Shown here one piece after another: positions 9,339-18,487 of a stretch of DNA of 64,000 nt (positions are counted from its first letter, which is position 1; each line of letters opens with the position of its first letter). The stretch is from Mariniblastus fucicola (lineage in GTDB: Bacteria > Planctomycetota > Planctomycetia > Pirellulales > Pirellulaceae), in NCBI RefSeq assembly GCF_008087665.1, contig NZ_CP042912.1:2914001-2978000 (forward strand), in the 5' to 3' direction. Under the pieces are notes generated by a model that was not told where the DNA came from, searched no databases, and was given only the letters and a program-made list of their open reading frames with translations. The position numbers and the translations under genes are program-made.

Positions 9339-10651
9339 ACGTCCAACAGCGATGTGATCGGCGAGCCTTCGCAAACAGCAAGTGGCCGGCCGATCGGTGT
9401 ATCGAGTTCCTGTTCGTAGTCGATTCCCATTTGGGAAAGAATCGTGGCGTGAATGTCTTTCACCGGATGCGAGTCTTTCAACAACGACTTGGGTTTCGTT
9501 TCCGTTTTGGACACAATCGGAGAAGTCTCGCCAATCACCCGGCCGCCTTGGACTCCGCCGCCGGCCATCGCCATGCTGAACCCATGAGGCCAGTGGTCTC
9601 GTCCGCCAAGTGGATTGACGTGCGGTGTTCGACCAAACTCTCCACCGCAAACCACCATGGTCGTTTCAAGCAGGTCCCGCTTCTTGAGTTCCTTGATCAA
9701 ATTGGCAAACGCAGGGTCAAGCACGTTGATTCGGCCGGCCTGAAGTTCATGGTTATTGGCGTGCGTGTCCCATCCGCCGAGCGTGACTTCGACGCAGCGG
9801 ACGCCTTTCTCAATCAGCCGTAACGCCGCCAGGCAGCTGCGACCGAAAGGGCTATCGCCATAAGCCAACCGCTCCGATTCGGAAACGTCTTTGACGTTGA
9901 AAGCTTCCAATTGCTCCGACGACATCATCTTCAGTGCAGCCTGTTGTTGATGCGTCCCCAGAGAGCCCGCGACGGCTTTGTTGTTCTTGTTGCGTTCCAG
10001 AAAATGCTTATCCAGAAACGAAAGATCTTTCAATCGCGATTTCTGTTCCGAGTCATCAACCCAAGCGTTGATGTCGGAAATTGGATTGACCGGATCATTA
10101 ACTTTGAAAGCGTCAAATTGATCTCCAAGGTAGCCACCGCGTCCGGGCATTTGGCCTGGCAGGATCGAAATGTGGCGAGGAATGTCTACGGTCCTGTCGC
10201 GATCGGTATGCAGCTGGTGACAAATGATGCTGCCAATCGAAGGATGTTTCAGCGTCGGATCCATCCGAAATCCGGTCTTGATGTTGTAGATCGCTCGCTC
10301 ATGATCTCCTTCGCGCGAAGTCAGCGCACGAACCAGAGAAATCGAGTCCATTTGCTCTGCGGTTTGAACCAGGCCTTCGCCCAACAAAATCCCCGGAGCT
10401 CTCGACTTGATGGCTTTGCTGCCAGCAGCGATCTCGGTATCCGGATGCGGGTCGAAAGTCTCCAGTTGGCTGGGGGCGCCTTCAAGCCACAGCACGATCA
10501 GCGAAAGCGGACGTTTGGATGGGTTGTGTTCGGAATGCCGGGCCAGCGCAGTCCCCAACGGAGTCAGCCACGATAGCCCGCTCAGGCCAGCCATCTTTAA
10601 GAGCGTTCGACGTCGAATGTGTTCGATGCTGCCGCAGCTATGATCTTCCAT
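9335..10651 (-). CDS. DUF1501 family protein, Tat-exported
   Basis: The frame is open to 10720, but the ATG at 10651 gives 438 residues and places a twin-arginine-type signal (RRRTLLKMAGLSGL) near the N-terminus, so I prefer it. The family (DUF1501, alkaline-phosphatase/sulfatase-like fold) is very common in planctomycetes and acts outside the cytoplasm; its reaction is not established. Family motifs visible include WLEGAPSQLETFDPHP, GWDTHANN and GGEFGRTPHVN, the last near the C-terminus. It lies downstream of the DUF1549/DUF1553 gene on the same strand (122-bp gap to the chosen start), the usual pairing. Its 3' end overlaps that of the GGDEF gene by 4 bp (TTAA carries both stops). Confidence 0.88.
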   Translation of the reverse strand: MEDHSCGSIEHIRRRTLLKMAGLSGLSWLTPLGTALARHSEHNPSKRPLSLIVLWLEGAPSQLETFDPHPDTEIAAGSKAIKSRAPGILLGEGLVQTAEQMDSISLVRALTSREGDHERAIYNIKTGFRMDPTLKHPSIGSIICHQLHTDRDRTVDIPRHISILPGQMPGRGGYLGDQFDAFKVNDPVNPISDINAWVDDSEQKSRLKDLSFLDKHFLERNKNNKAVAGSLGTHQQQAALKMMSSEQLEAFNVKDVSESERLAYGDSPFGRSCLAALRLIEKGVRCVEVTLGGWDTHANNHELQAGRINVLDPAFANLIKELKKRDLLETTMVVCGGEFGRTPHVNPLGGRDHWPHGFSMAMAGGGVQGGRVIGETSPIVSKTETKPKSLLKDSHPVKDIHATILSQMGIDYEQELDTPIGRPLAVCEGSPITSLLDV

Positions 10652-10773
10652 CGTTTTACTTTGCGTTGGAGTAATTTGATTGAGTTGGTCGGTTGGGTTG
10701 GAGTAGCCCGGACGTTGCATGGCTTCGGGTGGAAGTCGTGCTTCAAAATGAAAACGTGGATTTCAAGCTGACT

Positions 10774-12444
10774 CTAATGATTCCAGCCAAATTCCAGGCT
10801 GTTAATCAAACTCCAATACAGCTGCATCACGCCACGTTCGCGCTGGCCGTGTTCTTCAAAACGCTGCAGGAAGTAGCCGACTTCTTCCTCCGTCGGGCGT
10901 CGCGAAAGTGCTGCAAGGTAAACTGTTTCAATCGCTGTTTCGGTGTCGGGGGACAGACCTGCGATGTGCGCTGACGAAAACGACTCGTCGCCGATACGCG
11001 TGTTCACCATCTCCCCATTGAACATCAACAGTTTTTGCGTCACCGTCTCGCCCGATTGTTCGAACTCGTTTTCGCCAGGGTCGCCGTAACGCTGAACGAA
11101 CTGAGTCACCTCTCCGAACTTTCTTAGCTGCACAAAAATGTGAGCACTCTCATCGATCGGACGCAGCGACGCGGCCTGTGAAATCGCGCCGGCCATCTGT
11201 TCGGGCCGCAAACGACTCATTGGAAAAACCGCCAGGCCACGTTCATGCTCGGCAGTGATCTCGTGATCGGCCACGCTCTCCAGGCGATACGCTTTTGAAT
11301 TGGCAATCAGTCGAATCAGTCGGCGAAGGTCAAACTCGTGCTCGATGAAATCGTCCACCAGGATTTCCATCGCTTCCGGGAAAGGCCCGTCAAGCGGAAT
11401 GTTATCAACCGGTTCCATCATCGGACGCCCTGCCATGATCGCCCACATGCGATTCACGATCGCGCGAGAGAACGGACGATTTTCCGGATGCGTCACCCAG
11501 TGAGCCAGTTGTTTCCGCAGCGGCATGCCTTCCGGACGCAACTCCGGCGACCACGGAACCGCCGGTTCGATCTCCGTTTCCTCATCGTCGTGAAGCAGTT
11601 GATATTTCCACGAAGCGTTTTCGTTTGAAATGTCCTTGATGCCGAAAAAGCTGGCTCGAGTTCCGCCGAAGAACGCCGCCAGCGAATGAAAGTCAGTTTG
11701 TTCTCCGTTGCGAGGCCCGTCTGGATCCCCGACGTAGATGTTGTCCAGAAAATCATCGTGGCACTGCAGACAATCGATCCGCATGCCAACGAACGCCCTT
11801 ACCGTTCGGCCGGTCAGCAGAATCGGATCCGGTTTGTCTTCCTCGCCAGAATCCGGAATGATGTTTCGCGTGTAGAAGTTTACGGCCGGCGAATCCGTCC
11901 AGATGCCTTCGTCAGTCAGCAGCTGTTTGACCAAATAGTCATAGCGTCGATTGCTTTCGATTTGATCTGACAGCCACGCAATAAATCGGCGGCGACGGTA
12001 AAGTAGAAAGGGCCCACCTTCAACGCCGACCCACGCACGAGCCAAACGCTCGGCCATATAGTCATGCGTTCGCTTGTCATCAAGCAATCGCGAAACCCAC
12101 CACGAGATTCGTTGGTCCGATGGCTGCTGTTCAAGCGTCTTCAATTCCTGAACCGAAGGAATTGTGCCGGTTAGCCCCAGCGACAACCGGCGAGCCACCA
12201 GCCAGTCGTCCGCTACGTTGGCGACTTCCAGTCCCGCGTCAGACCACTGATCATCGAAAGCGGAGTCAATCGAGCCAACGACTTCGGTCACGCTCGCGGC
12301 TCGATTCGATTTCGGTTTCCACGATTTCGGTGCCGTCAACGCCGTCGGTGAAGTCAGGAAAATCGAAAGCACTCCTCCGCTGCCCACGCAGACCAAAAGA
12401 AACAAAACGTTCTTCGCGACCAGATTCAGTCTGTTGGAATTCAC
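10774..12444 (-). CDS. DUF1549/DUF1553 domain protein without the N-terminal cytochrome module
   Basis: The product has 556 residues with an N-terminal hydrophobic signal or anchor (about 10-35). The DUF1549 region follows (RRLSLGLTGTIPS near 87, CLQCHDD around 223-227), then the DUF1553 region (HPENRPFSRAIVNRMWAIM near 340 and LSRRPTEEE near the C-terminus). Full-length relatives (PSCyt1-DUF1549-DUF1553) begin with a heme-type CxxCH module. That module is missing here, so this is the short form. It is exported and pairs with the downstream DUF1501 gene. No reaction has been proven for the family; a role in polysaccharide or glycoconjugate handling is a guess. Confidence 0.88.
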   Translation of the reverse strand: MNSNRLNLVAKNVLFLLVCVGSGGVLSIFLTSPTALTAPKSWKPKSNRAASVTEVVGSIDSAFDDQWSDAGLEVANVADDWLVARRLSLGLTGTIPSVQELKTLEQQPSDQRISWWVSRLLDDKRTHDYMAERLARAWVGVEGGPFLLYRRRRFIAWLSDQIESNRRYDYLVKQLLTDEGIWTDSPAVNFYTRNIIPDSGEEDKPDPILLTGRTVRAFVGMRIDCLQCHDDFLDNIYVGDPDGPRNGEQTDFHSLAAFFGGTRASFFGIKDISNENASWKYQLLHDDEETEIEPAVPWSPELRPEGMPLRKQLAHWVTHPENRPFSRAIVNRMWAIMAGRPMMEPVDNIPLDGPFPEAMEILVDDFIEHEFDLRRLIRLIANSKAYRLESVADHEITAEHERGLAVFPMSRLRPEQMAGAISQAASLRPIDESAHIFVQLRKFGEVTQFVQRYGDPGENEFEQSGETVTQKLLMFNGEMVNTRIGDESFSSAHIAGLSPDTETAIETVYLAALSRRPTEEEVGYFLQRFEEHGQRERGVMQLYWSLINSLEFGWNH

Positions 12445-12485
12445 GACGTTGCTTTCTCTGAAACAATTTCCTCAAAGCATAGTAC

Positions 12486-12505
12486 ACTTTGGTATCGAAC
12501 AAAGT
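12486..12505. promoter_or_regulatory. Small inverted repeat in divergent promoter region
   Basis: The 110-bp gap between two divergent genes (leftward start 12444, rightward start 12555) holds ACTTTG (12486-12491) and CAAAGT (12500-12505), separated by 8 bp. The geometry would suit a dimeric regulator, but the arms are only 6 bp and AT-rich, so chance is possible. I could not identify a convincing -35/-10 pair. Confidence 0.25.
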
Positions 12506-12554
12506 TTTGCGAAAAAATCACCAAGTTTCGAATTCTTCGACTGGTTAGCTATCC

Positions 12555-13919
12555 ATGGAAAATCCGGGCCAGATGCTTTCAATTTCCACTTCCGCGGCTG
12601 AAGAGATCGTTGCGGAGTTGGATCTCGATTCGCTGGCGACCGATCCATTGGATATTCCCAGTCAGGGCACGCAAAGCTGGCCCTTTCGCATCGCCGGATT
12701 CTGCTCGCGGATGTGTGCAAGAATCTTTGGTATCTGCAGCACGATCTTTCTGTTGGCGCTGCTGGCGAACGTTCCCATTTTGCAACTGATCACGTTCGGC
12801 TACTTACTCGATTCGAGTGGTAGTGCCGCGCGAGGACAATCGTTCCGCAGCCAATTTTCCGGAATCCGCAAAGCCATGCACCTGGGTGGAATCATGCTTG
12901 GTGCCTGGCTGTTGATCTGGCCGGCGCGATTTGTGTCCGGGTTCTGGATGGACGCCATGATCATTGATCCGACCAGCAGTCAAACCATCGCTCTGAAGAT
13001 CGCTCAATGGTTTATCACCTTCGCAACGGTGGCTCACGTTTTCGCTGCCATCATCTGTGGCGGAAAGCTGCGATACTTTTTCTGGCCGCTGATCGCGCCG
13101 TTTTCCCTGGCGATCTGGTTGGTACGCCGTTCGAGTATTACACGCAAGCTACTTTCGATCACCGTCGGCTGGATTTCGCCAAAGCTCGTTGCTGACATCT
13201 GCAACGCACAACCGATCACGGACTGGTTCCTGCCAGCGATCTTTTTGAGACGGCTGTTCACCGAGAACCTGTTCGCGACGTCTTACGATTCGGTGAAGAA
13301 TTTCCTTTTCGAGCTGGAGCTTCCTCGCTACTTTATGCTCGGGCTCAAAGGCCTGTTCGGGACGCTGTGCTGGCTGGCGATCCCGACCCTGATGTTGGCG
13401 GGTTCCACCAGCGACGAACCCGGGCTGGCGGGCTTGTGTCTGTTCATCGGAATCGTGGTCTCCGTTCCCGTGTTCGCGTTGTTGCCATTCGTGCAGACGC
13501 ATTTCGCGACCGATGGAAAGCTGCGTCGGTTCTTTGAGCCGCTTCAGGTGATGCGTTTGTTTTCGCGAGCACCGATGGCTCATCTGTTTAGCCTGTTTCT
13601 GATTTTGCTTTTGGCGTTGCCGCTTTTTCTGTTGAAGATTGAGCAGGTTCCGGCTGAGTTTCTCTGGTCGCTGTCGCTGCTGTTCATCGCATTCGGTTGG
13701 CCGAGTCGCATGATCGCGGGCTGGGCGGTTGGTCGCGCTGCGAAGAAAGAGAAACCTGTTCGCTGGTGGTTGCGGTATCCGATTCAGTTCTTTGCCGCGC
13801 CGGTTTCGTTGCTGTTTGCAGTTATCTTTTATCTGACGCGCTACATCAGTTGGAATGGCACGTTGAGCCTGCTGGAAAACCATGTCTTTCTACTGCCGGC
13901 ACCCTTCTGGCTGTCTTAA
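12555..13919 (+). CDS. Polytopic integral membrane protein, unknown function
   Basis: The product has 454 residues. A soluble N-terminal stretch of about 45 residues is followed by many hydrophobic segments. Clear ones lie near residues 55-85, 110-130, 145-170, 175-195, 255-300, 340-365 and 370-395, and a re-entrant or final helix is likely near 415-435. I see no catalytic or transporter signature. It starts at the ATG nearest the divergent promoter and no neighbour suggests a substrate. It resembles conserved membrane proteins of unknown function in planctomycete genomes, but I cannot name a family with confidence. Confidence 0.8.
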   Translation: MENPGQMLSISTSAAEEIVAELDLDSLATDPLDIPSQGTQSWPFRIAGFCSRMCARIFGICSTIFLLALLANVPILQLITFGYLLDSSGSAARGQSFRSQFSGIRKAMHLGGIMLGAWLLIWPARFVSGFWMDAMIIDPTSSQTIALKIAQWFITFATVAHVFAAIICGGKLRYFFWPLIAPFSLAIWLVRRSSITRKLLSITVGWISPKLVADICNAQPITDWFLPAIFLRRLFTENLFATSYDSVKNFLFELELPRYFMLGLKGLFGTLCWLAIPTLMLAGSTSDEPGLAGLCLFIGIVVSVPVFALLPFVQTHFATDGKLRRFFEPLQVMRLFSRAPMAHLFSLFLILLLALPLFLLKIEQVPAEFLWSLSLLFIAFGWPSRMIAGWAVGRAAKKEKPVRWWLRYPIQFFAAPVSLLFAVIFYLTRYISWNGTLSLLENHVFLLPAPFWLS

Positions 13920-14353
13920 CGGTTGGCTGAGTGTTCTTCTTGTGTTGGTCAAACCGCGATACCTTCGGTGATATTTGGCCGAAAAGGCAACGTTTGGAGC
14001 GGCGAAAATCGTTTCTGGCAACATTTGGAATTGCTCGAAACCTCCTGAGAAACTTTGGGTTTGATAGGGGGAGCAGCGAAAGCCGATGTCGGTCGCTCGC
14101 AAGAAACGCACTGTTGGCGCCGTTGGCGCTTCCCTCACCCCAACACGGCAGTGCGTTTCTTACGGTTGACTCGTCGACTTCACTTTCCTCGCGACTCCGT
14201 AAATCCCGAACCATTGGTACAATTGCCGTTGGAAATGGCCCCCACCCGGGACTTTGGACGCAATCAAAAGCTGTCTTTGGTGAACGCTAGGCTTTGATCT
14301 AAATTGGAGGGTCTGGCGTCAAGAATCCCTGCCCTCGGTAGCACCAAACTCTT
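13920..14353. other. 434-bp spacer without a supportable gene
   Basis: Short frames cross this stretch on both strands, but none has a recognisable product. It holds the 13-bp inverted repeat at 14101-14161 (listed separately). The promoter for the downstream secretion operon must lie in or near its right half. A GGAGG-like purine run at about 14308-14312 is too far from the gspE ATG to serve as its ribosome site, and an in-frame TAG just upstream of that ATG rules out an earlier start. Confidence 0.6.
14101..14161. repeat. 13-bp perfect inverted repeat with nested stem
   Basis: AAGAAACGCACTG (14101-14113) is repeated exactly in inverse orientation at 14149-14161 around a 35-nt centre. The centre contains GTTGGCGC twice and a TTGG/CCAA pair that would extend the fold inward. 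There is no T-run on either strand beside it, so it is not a simple terminator. A regulatory RNA structure, a protein-binding element or a dispersed REP-like element are all possible. Confidence 0.6.
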
Positions 14354-16051
14354 ATGAATCATATCGGCGAACTTCTTGTTGAACGCGGTCTCATATCAGA
14401 CCAGCAACTGTCTCAAATCGATCCCTCGAGAGAACTCGATGGCGAATCGTTGTTGTCCGAGCTGGATCGGAAGAAGTATGTCGATCGGCATGCTGCTTAC
14501 GATGCGATGGCCGAAGAGTTCGGCGTCGAGTTCATTGATCTGGCAAACACCGAAGTCGATTTGACGCTGTTGGAAACGTTTCCGCAAAAAGTCATCTATC
14601 GCCAAATTATCTTTCCCGTTCGCAAAGAGAACGGGACGCTGATCGTCGCGACGGCAGATCCGTCGGACTATTATCCGCTGGACGAAGTTAGCGCTGCGAC
14701 GGGATTGGTCGTCGAGCCGGTTCTGGCTGAGAAGTCTGAAATCGCCAAGCTGATCAAGACGCATCTTGGTGTCGGTGGCGAGACGATCGAGGGATTGGTA
14801 AAGCAAAAAATCGAAGACGGCGTCGAGCTTCTCGAAGACATCGAAACCGATGGTAGCGAACTTTCGGAGATGGCTCAGGAAGCCAGCGTGATCCGGTTGG
14901 TGAACGAAATTCTGCTTGAAGCGATCGAGTCGCGGACGAGCGACGTGCACATCGAATCCCAGCAGGATCAAATCGTGATCCGCTACCGCATCGACGGGAT
15001 GCTGCATACTCAGCCGATTCCTCCGGAAATCAATCACTTTCGCGCCGCGATCATCAGCCGCCTGAAAATTATGGCTCGGTTGAACATCGCGGAGAAGCGA
15101 CTTCCGCAAGACGGCCGAATCAAACTGAAAGTCAAAGGTCGCGAGATCGATGTTCGTGTCTCGGTGATTCCGATGATTCACGGCGAGAGTCTGGTCATGC
15201 GTATTCTTGACAAAGGCGCGATGGTGTTCGAGCTGCAGAGCCTCGGGATGGCTCCGGATACCTACGCCACGTTCAGTGAGCTGATCAAGATTCCGCACGG
15301 TATCGTGTTGGTTACCGGGCCAACGGGTTCTGGTAAAACGACGACGCTCTATAGTTCGCTGATCGAAATCAATGACGCGTCGACGAAAATTATTACGACC
15401 GAAGACCCGGTTGAGTATCAGCTGGCCGGCATCAACCAGATTCAGGTGCACTCAAAGATCGGTCTCACGTTCGCCGCGTCACTGCGAAGTATTTTGCGTC
15501 ATGACCCGGACGTCGTGCTCGTCGGTGAAATTCGTGACCTCGAAACAGCCGAAAATGCGATTCAGGCTTCGCTGACCGGTCACCTTGTATTTAGTACGCT
15601 GCACACGAATGACGCGGCCGGTGCGTTTACGCGTATGTGTGATATGGGCGTCGAGCCATTCCTTGTGGCGAGTACCGTTGAAGCCGTGATGGCTCAGCGA
15701 CTAGTTCGACGGCTTTGTCGGAACTGTCGTCGTCAGGTGGATCCGTCAAAGATCGATCTGCCGAAGGATTTCCCGGTCGATCAGCTGCAAGGTTCGCTTT
15801 ATGAACCAGCCGGTTGCCGCGAATGTCGCAACGTTGGTTACTCGGGTCGAATGGGTGTCTATGAGCTTCTGGTTACGACTGAAGCTGTCCGCGAATTGGC
15901 TCAGGAACGTGCCAGTACATGGGAGATCAAGAAAGCCTGTCTTGCTGGCGGAATGAAAACGCTGCGAGACGACGGTTGGCGAAAGGTGATCGCTGGCGAT
16001 ACTTCTGTTGAGGAGATTCTTCGAATCACAAAAGGAGACCGACTCGGGTAG
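14354..16051 (+). CDS. gspE: Type II secretion/type IV pilus assembly ATPase (GspE/PilB family)
   Basis: The 565-residue hexameric motor ATPase powers pseudopilus assembly from the cytoplasmic face. An N-terminal GspE/PilB domain (about 1-150) precedes the ATPase core. Visible motifs are Walker A GPTGSGKT (322-329), the Asp-box region TTEDPVEYQ, a Walker B-type VVLVGEIRD and the His-box region LTGHLVFSTLHTNDA. The zinc-binding four-cysteine motif is complete (C455, C458, C488, C491). Length is normal for the family. It is the first gene of a nine-gene operon continuing with gspF. The ATG at 14354 is the first possible start after an in-frame stop and has no strong Shine-Dalgarno. Confidence 0.96.
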   Translation: MNHIGELLVERGLISDQQLSQIDPSRELDGESLLSELDRKKYVDRHAAYDAMAEEFGVEFIDLANTEVDLTLLETFPQKVIYRQIIFPVRKENGTLIVATADPSDYYPLDEVSAATGLVVEPVLAEKSEIAKLIKTHLGVGGETIEGLVKQKIEDGVELLEDIETDGSELSEMAQEASVIRLVNEILLEAIESRTSDVHIESQQDQIVIRYRIDGMLHTQPIPPEINHFRAAIISRLKIMARLNIAEKRLPQDGRIKLKVKGREIDVRVSVIPMIHGESLVMRILDKGAMVFELQSLGMAPDTYATFSELIKIPHGIVLVTGPTGSGKTTTLYSSLIEINDASTKIITTEDPVEYQLAGINQIQVHSKIGLTFAASLRSILRHDPDVVLVGEIRDLETAENAIQASLTGHLVFSTLHTNDAAGAFTRMCDMGVEPFLVASTVEAVMAQRLVRRLCRNCRRQVDPSKIDLPKDFPVDQLQGSLYEPAGCRECRNVGYSGRMGVYELLVTTEAVRELAQERASTWEIKKACLAGGMKTLRDDGWRKVIAGDTSVEEILRITKGDRLG

Positions 16052-16095
16052 TCGTTCGTCATTCGCAATGACGTCGAATCCGCATTCGCAATATC

Positions 16096-17319
16096 ATGCC
16101 AGACTTTACTTATATAGCACGCGACACGTCAGGAGCCAAAATCGAGGGCTCGATGACGGCGAATTCCGAGGCGGACGTGATTTCACGGCTGACCAGCGAT
16201 TCGCTGTTTCCTGTTAGCGTGACCGATGCCGCGGCCAGCACGAAGAAGTCGCTGGAGATGAATTTTGAGTTTGGCGGCAAGCCCAACGATCAGAAGATGG
16301 CGACGTTCTATTCGCAGCTGGCGTCGCTGTTGGAAAACGGCGTGCCTCTGATTCGCTCGTTGAATCTGCTGAAAGAGCAGGCCAAAAACAAAAAGCTGAA
16401 AGAAGCGCTCAACGATGTCGTTGCCCGAGTCGAAGACGGCGAAGAGCTGTCGGACTGCTTCCGCCGCCACGATTCGATCTTCAGCGACATGGCGATCAAT
16501 ATGTCGCGAGCCGGTGCTGAAGGTGGCTTCCTGGAAGACGCGCTCGATCGAGTCGGAACGTTCACAGAACAGCAGGCTGACCTGAAAGCCAAAACTGTCG
16601 GGGCGATGATCTATCCGATGATTCTGGCTTCGATGGGATCGCTGATCGTCTCCGTTCTGGTGATCTTCTTCGTTCCCAAGTTCGCGATGGTTTTCGAATC
16701 GTTGCGAGCCGAAGGCGAATTGCCAGCGGTAACCGAATGGTTGCTGTGGTTCAGTGATACGCTGCGAAATTACGGGCTGATCATCGTGCTGGTAGTCGGA
16801 GTTCTGTTTGCGGTCATTCGCAGCCAACTTGCGACCGAAGCCGGAAAGATGTTTGTCGATCGCGTCAAACTCAAGATTCCTTTGGTCGGCCCAATCCTGC
16901 TCAGTCTAGCCGTGGCCCGTTTTTGCCGCGTCTTGGGTACGCTGATGAAGAACGGTGTACCGATTTTGCGCGGTCTGGAAATTAGCCGTGAAGCTGCCGG
17001 CAATCGCGTCCTTTCGCTGGCGATCGAAAAGGCCGGCGAAAATGTGACCAGCGGCGAGACGTTGTCCAAGCCGTTGGAGAAATCGGGACATTTTCCGATC
17101 GAAGTCACCGAAATGATTAGTGTCGCGGAAGAATCAAACACGCTGGACACGGTTCTGATTACGATTTCCGATCAGCTTGAGAAACAGACGATGCGGCGGC
17201 TGGATGTTGCCGTAAAACTGATCGAGCCGTTCATGCTTTTGATCATGGCGATCGTCGTTCTTTTTGTCGTCGTTGCGTTGCTGCTACCGATCATGAAAAT
17301 GGGCCAAACCGTTGGTTGA
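16096..17319 (+). CDS. gspF: Type II secretion inner-membrane platform protein GspF
   Basis: The product has 407 residues, the normal length for GspF/PilC. Two T2SSF repeats are visible: the first around residues 70-195 (FYSQLASLLENGVPLIRSL) and the second around 270-395 (RFCRVLGTLMKNGVPILRGL). Membrane segments lie near 170-195, 220-240 and 375-400. The protein forms the membrane platform that links the GspE motor to pseudopilin assembly. It follows gspE by 44 bp in the same operon. Confidence 0.95.
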   Translation: MPDFTYIARDTSGAKIEGSMTANSEADVISRLTSDSLFPVSVTDAAASTKKSLEMNFEFGGKPNDQKMATFYSQLASLLENGVPLIRSLNLLKEQAKNKKLKEALNDVVARVEDGEELSDCFRRHDSIFSDMAINMSRAGAEGGFLEDALDRVGTFTEQQADLKAKTVGAMIYPMILASMGSLIVSVLVIFFVPKFAMVFESLRAEGELPAVTEWLLWFSDTLRNYGLIIVLVVGVLFAVIRSQLATEAGKMFVDRVKLKIPLVGPILLSLAVARFCRVLGTLMKNGVPILRGLEISREAAGNRVLSLAIEKAGENVTSGETLSKPLEKSGHFPIEVTEMISVAEESNTLDTVLITISDQLEKQTMRRLDVAVKLIEPFMLLIMAIVVLFVVVALLLPIMKMGQTVG

Positions 17320-17405
17320 TGTCGCTGGCTGGATTCCGTCTGGCTGACGTTGATGAACACTTTCCTTGAAACAAAATACAAACTTAACTATCAGGAGTAG
17401 ATGAA

Positions 17406-17849
17406 ATGAAATTCAAGACCATGGTGCGTCAAGCACACCGTCGCGGTAACCGCAAAGGTTTCACGCTTTTGGAACTGTTGCTCGTGATGGCGATCCTCGT
17501 CGTGCTCGCCGGCCTCGGAACCGTTGCCTACACCCGTCTGGGAACGGCTTCGAACATCAAGGCTTGCAAGGTTCAGATCAAAGAGATCAAAGACCTTTGT
17601 GTGGCTTACAAACTGCAAATGCAAACGTATCCGCGTTCGCTGCAGGACCTGGTTGTGTTGCCAAGCGGCATGACGCAAGCGGAGTGGGGCGGACCTTACT
17701 TCCGCGATGCGAAAATTCCAAAAGATCCGTGGAGAAATGAGTTCACTTACTCGGCGAACGAAGCTCAGGATCGCGTGTTTGTTTCGTCCAATGGACCGGA
17801 TGGCGCCAAAGGCACAGCAGACGATATTCCTGGCAACAACGATCAGTAA
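17406..17849 (+). CDS. gspG: Major pseudopilin GspG
   Basis: The 147-residue product has a type IV prepilin leader: positively charged residues 1-18 ending in G18, cleavage before F19, and the conserved Glu at +5 (E23) in FTLLELLLVMA. The C-terminal part keeps the GspG pattern, including GGPYFRD...PKDPWRNEF and the SNGPDGAKGTADD segment that corresponds to the calcium-binding region of known GspG proteins. An AGGAG ribosome site lies about 8 bp before the ATG. The product would form the shaft of the pseudopilus. Confidence 0.95.
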   Translation: MKFKTMVRQAHRRGNRKGFTLLELLLVMAILVVLAGLGTVAYTRLGTASNIKACKVQIKEIKDLCVAYKLQMQTYPRSLQDLVVLPSGMTQAEWGGPYFRDAKIPKDPWRNEFTYSANEAQDRVFVSSNGPDGAKGTADDIPGNNDQ

Positions 17850-17860
17850 TTGGTTTGTCG

Positions 17861-18487
17861 ATGACTCAATTCCGCCACATCCTGAATTCGCGCGTCGTAA
17901 CCGCTTCGTGCGTTCGGCCAAAACACGGTCGGTCGGCATTTACGCTGATCGAGTTGTTGTTGGTGATGGCGGTGGTGATTGTGGTCATGAGCATGGCTGC
18001 TCCGTCAGTCAATCGCATGTTCCAGCGGACAGCGCTCGATCGTGGTGCTGACCGGGTTCGTGCTGCGATGGGAAAAGCTCGCGTCGATGCGATCAAGGAA
18101 GGCGATGTGTACGCTGTGTTCATCGCCCGAGGCAGCAACTGGTTTGACTCGGGGCCTTTCGCCAACTCGAGAGACCAGATTGCCAGAGCCAGTCGCGATC
18201 GTCGCAACGTCGATCAAACGGGAAACTCCGGATTCGAAGACAATCTTCTTCCTGGTGGCATTACCTTTGCCGCAACAGAAGTTTTGTCTGACGCCCGCGC
18301 TGAGGAAGTGCTTTCCGGCACAGAAAGTTCGGGCGGCGGTGGGCTGCAGCAAATCCTGTTCTATCCCGATGGAACGTCGCAGAACGCAAGCGTTGTTTTG
18401 CAAAACCAGATCGGCGGCATCGTTGAAATTCAGCTGCGTGGGCTGACTGGCCTTTCCAAATCGGTTCGACTCAAGAGCATGCGATGA
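17861..18487 (+). CDS. gspH: Minor pseudopilin, GspH-like
   Basis: The product has 208 residues from the ATG at 17861; a TTG at 17855 is also in frame, but ATG is preferred. After an unusually long charged leader comes A|FTLIELLLVMAVV, with Glu at +5. The residue before the cleavage point is Ala rather than the common Gly. The rest is a variable beta domain with a disordered Gly/Ser stretch (GTESSGGGGLQQ), consistent with the GspH/FimT family. It follows gspG by 11 bp and overlaps the next gene by 4 bp (ATGA), indicating translational coupling. Confidence 0.88.
   Translation: MTQFRHILNSRVVTASCVRPKHGRSAFTLIELLLVMAVVIVVMSMAAPSVNRMFQRTALDRGADRVRAAMGKARVDAIKEGDVYAVFIARGSNWFDSGPFANSRDQIARASRDRRNVDQTGNSGFEDNLLPGGITFAATEVLSDARAEEVLSGTESSGGGGLQQILFYPDGTSQNASVVLQNQIGGIVEIQLRGLTGLSKSVRLKSMR

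Noticed and set aside
9911-10576. 221-residue frame on the plus strand
   Set aside because: Opposite the DUF1501 gene, no recognisable domain.
13149-13883. 244-residue frame on the minus strand
   Set aside because: Opposite the polytopic membrane protein; its Gln/Arg/Lys-rich composition is what the reverse strand of Leu/Phe-rich codons gives.
14396-15451. 351-residue open frame on the minus strand
   Set aside because: It lies wholly opposite gspE, which has complete ATPase motifs; its protein is Arg/Asp/His/Phe-rich with no domain, as expected for a shadow frame.
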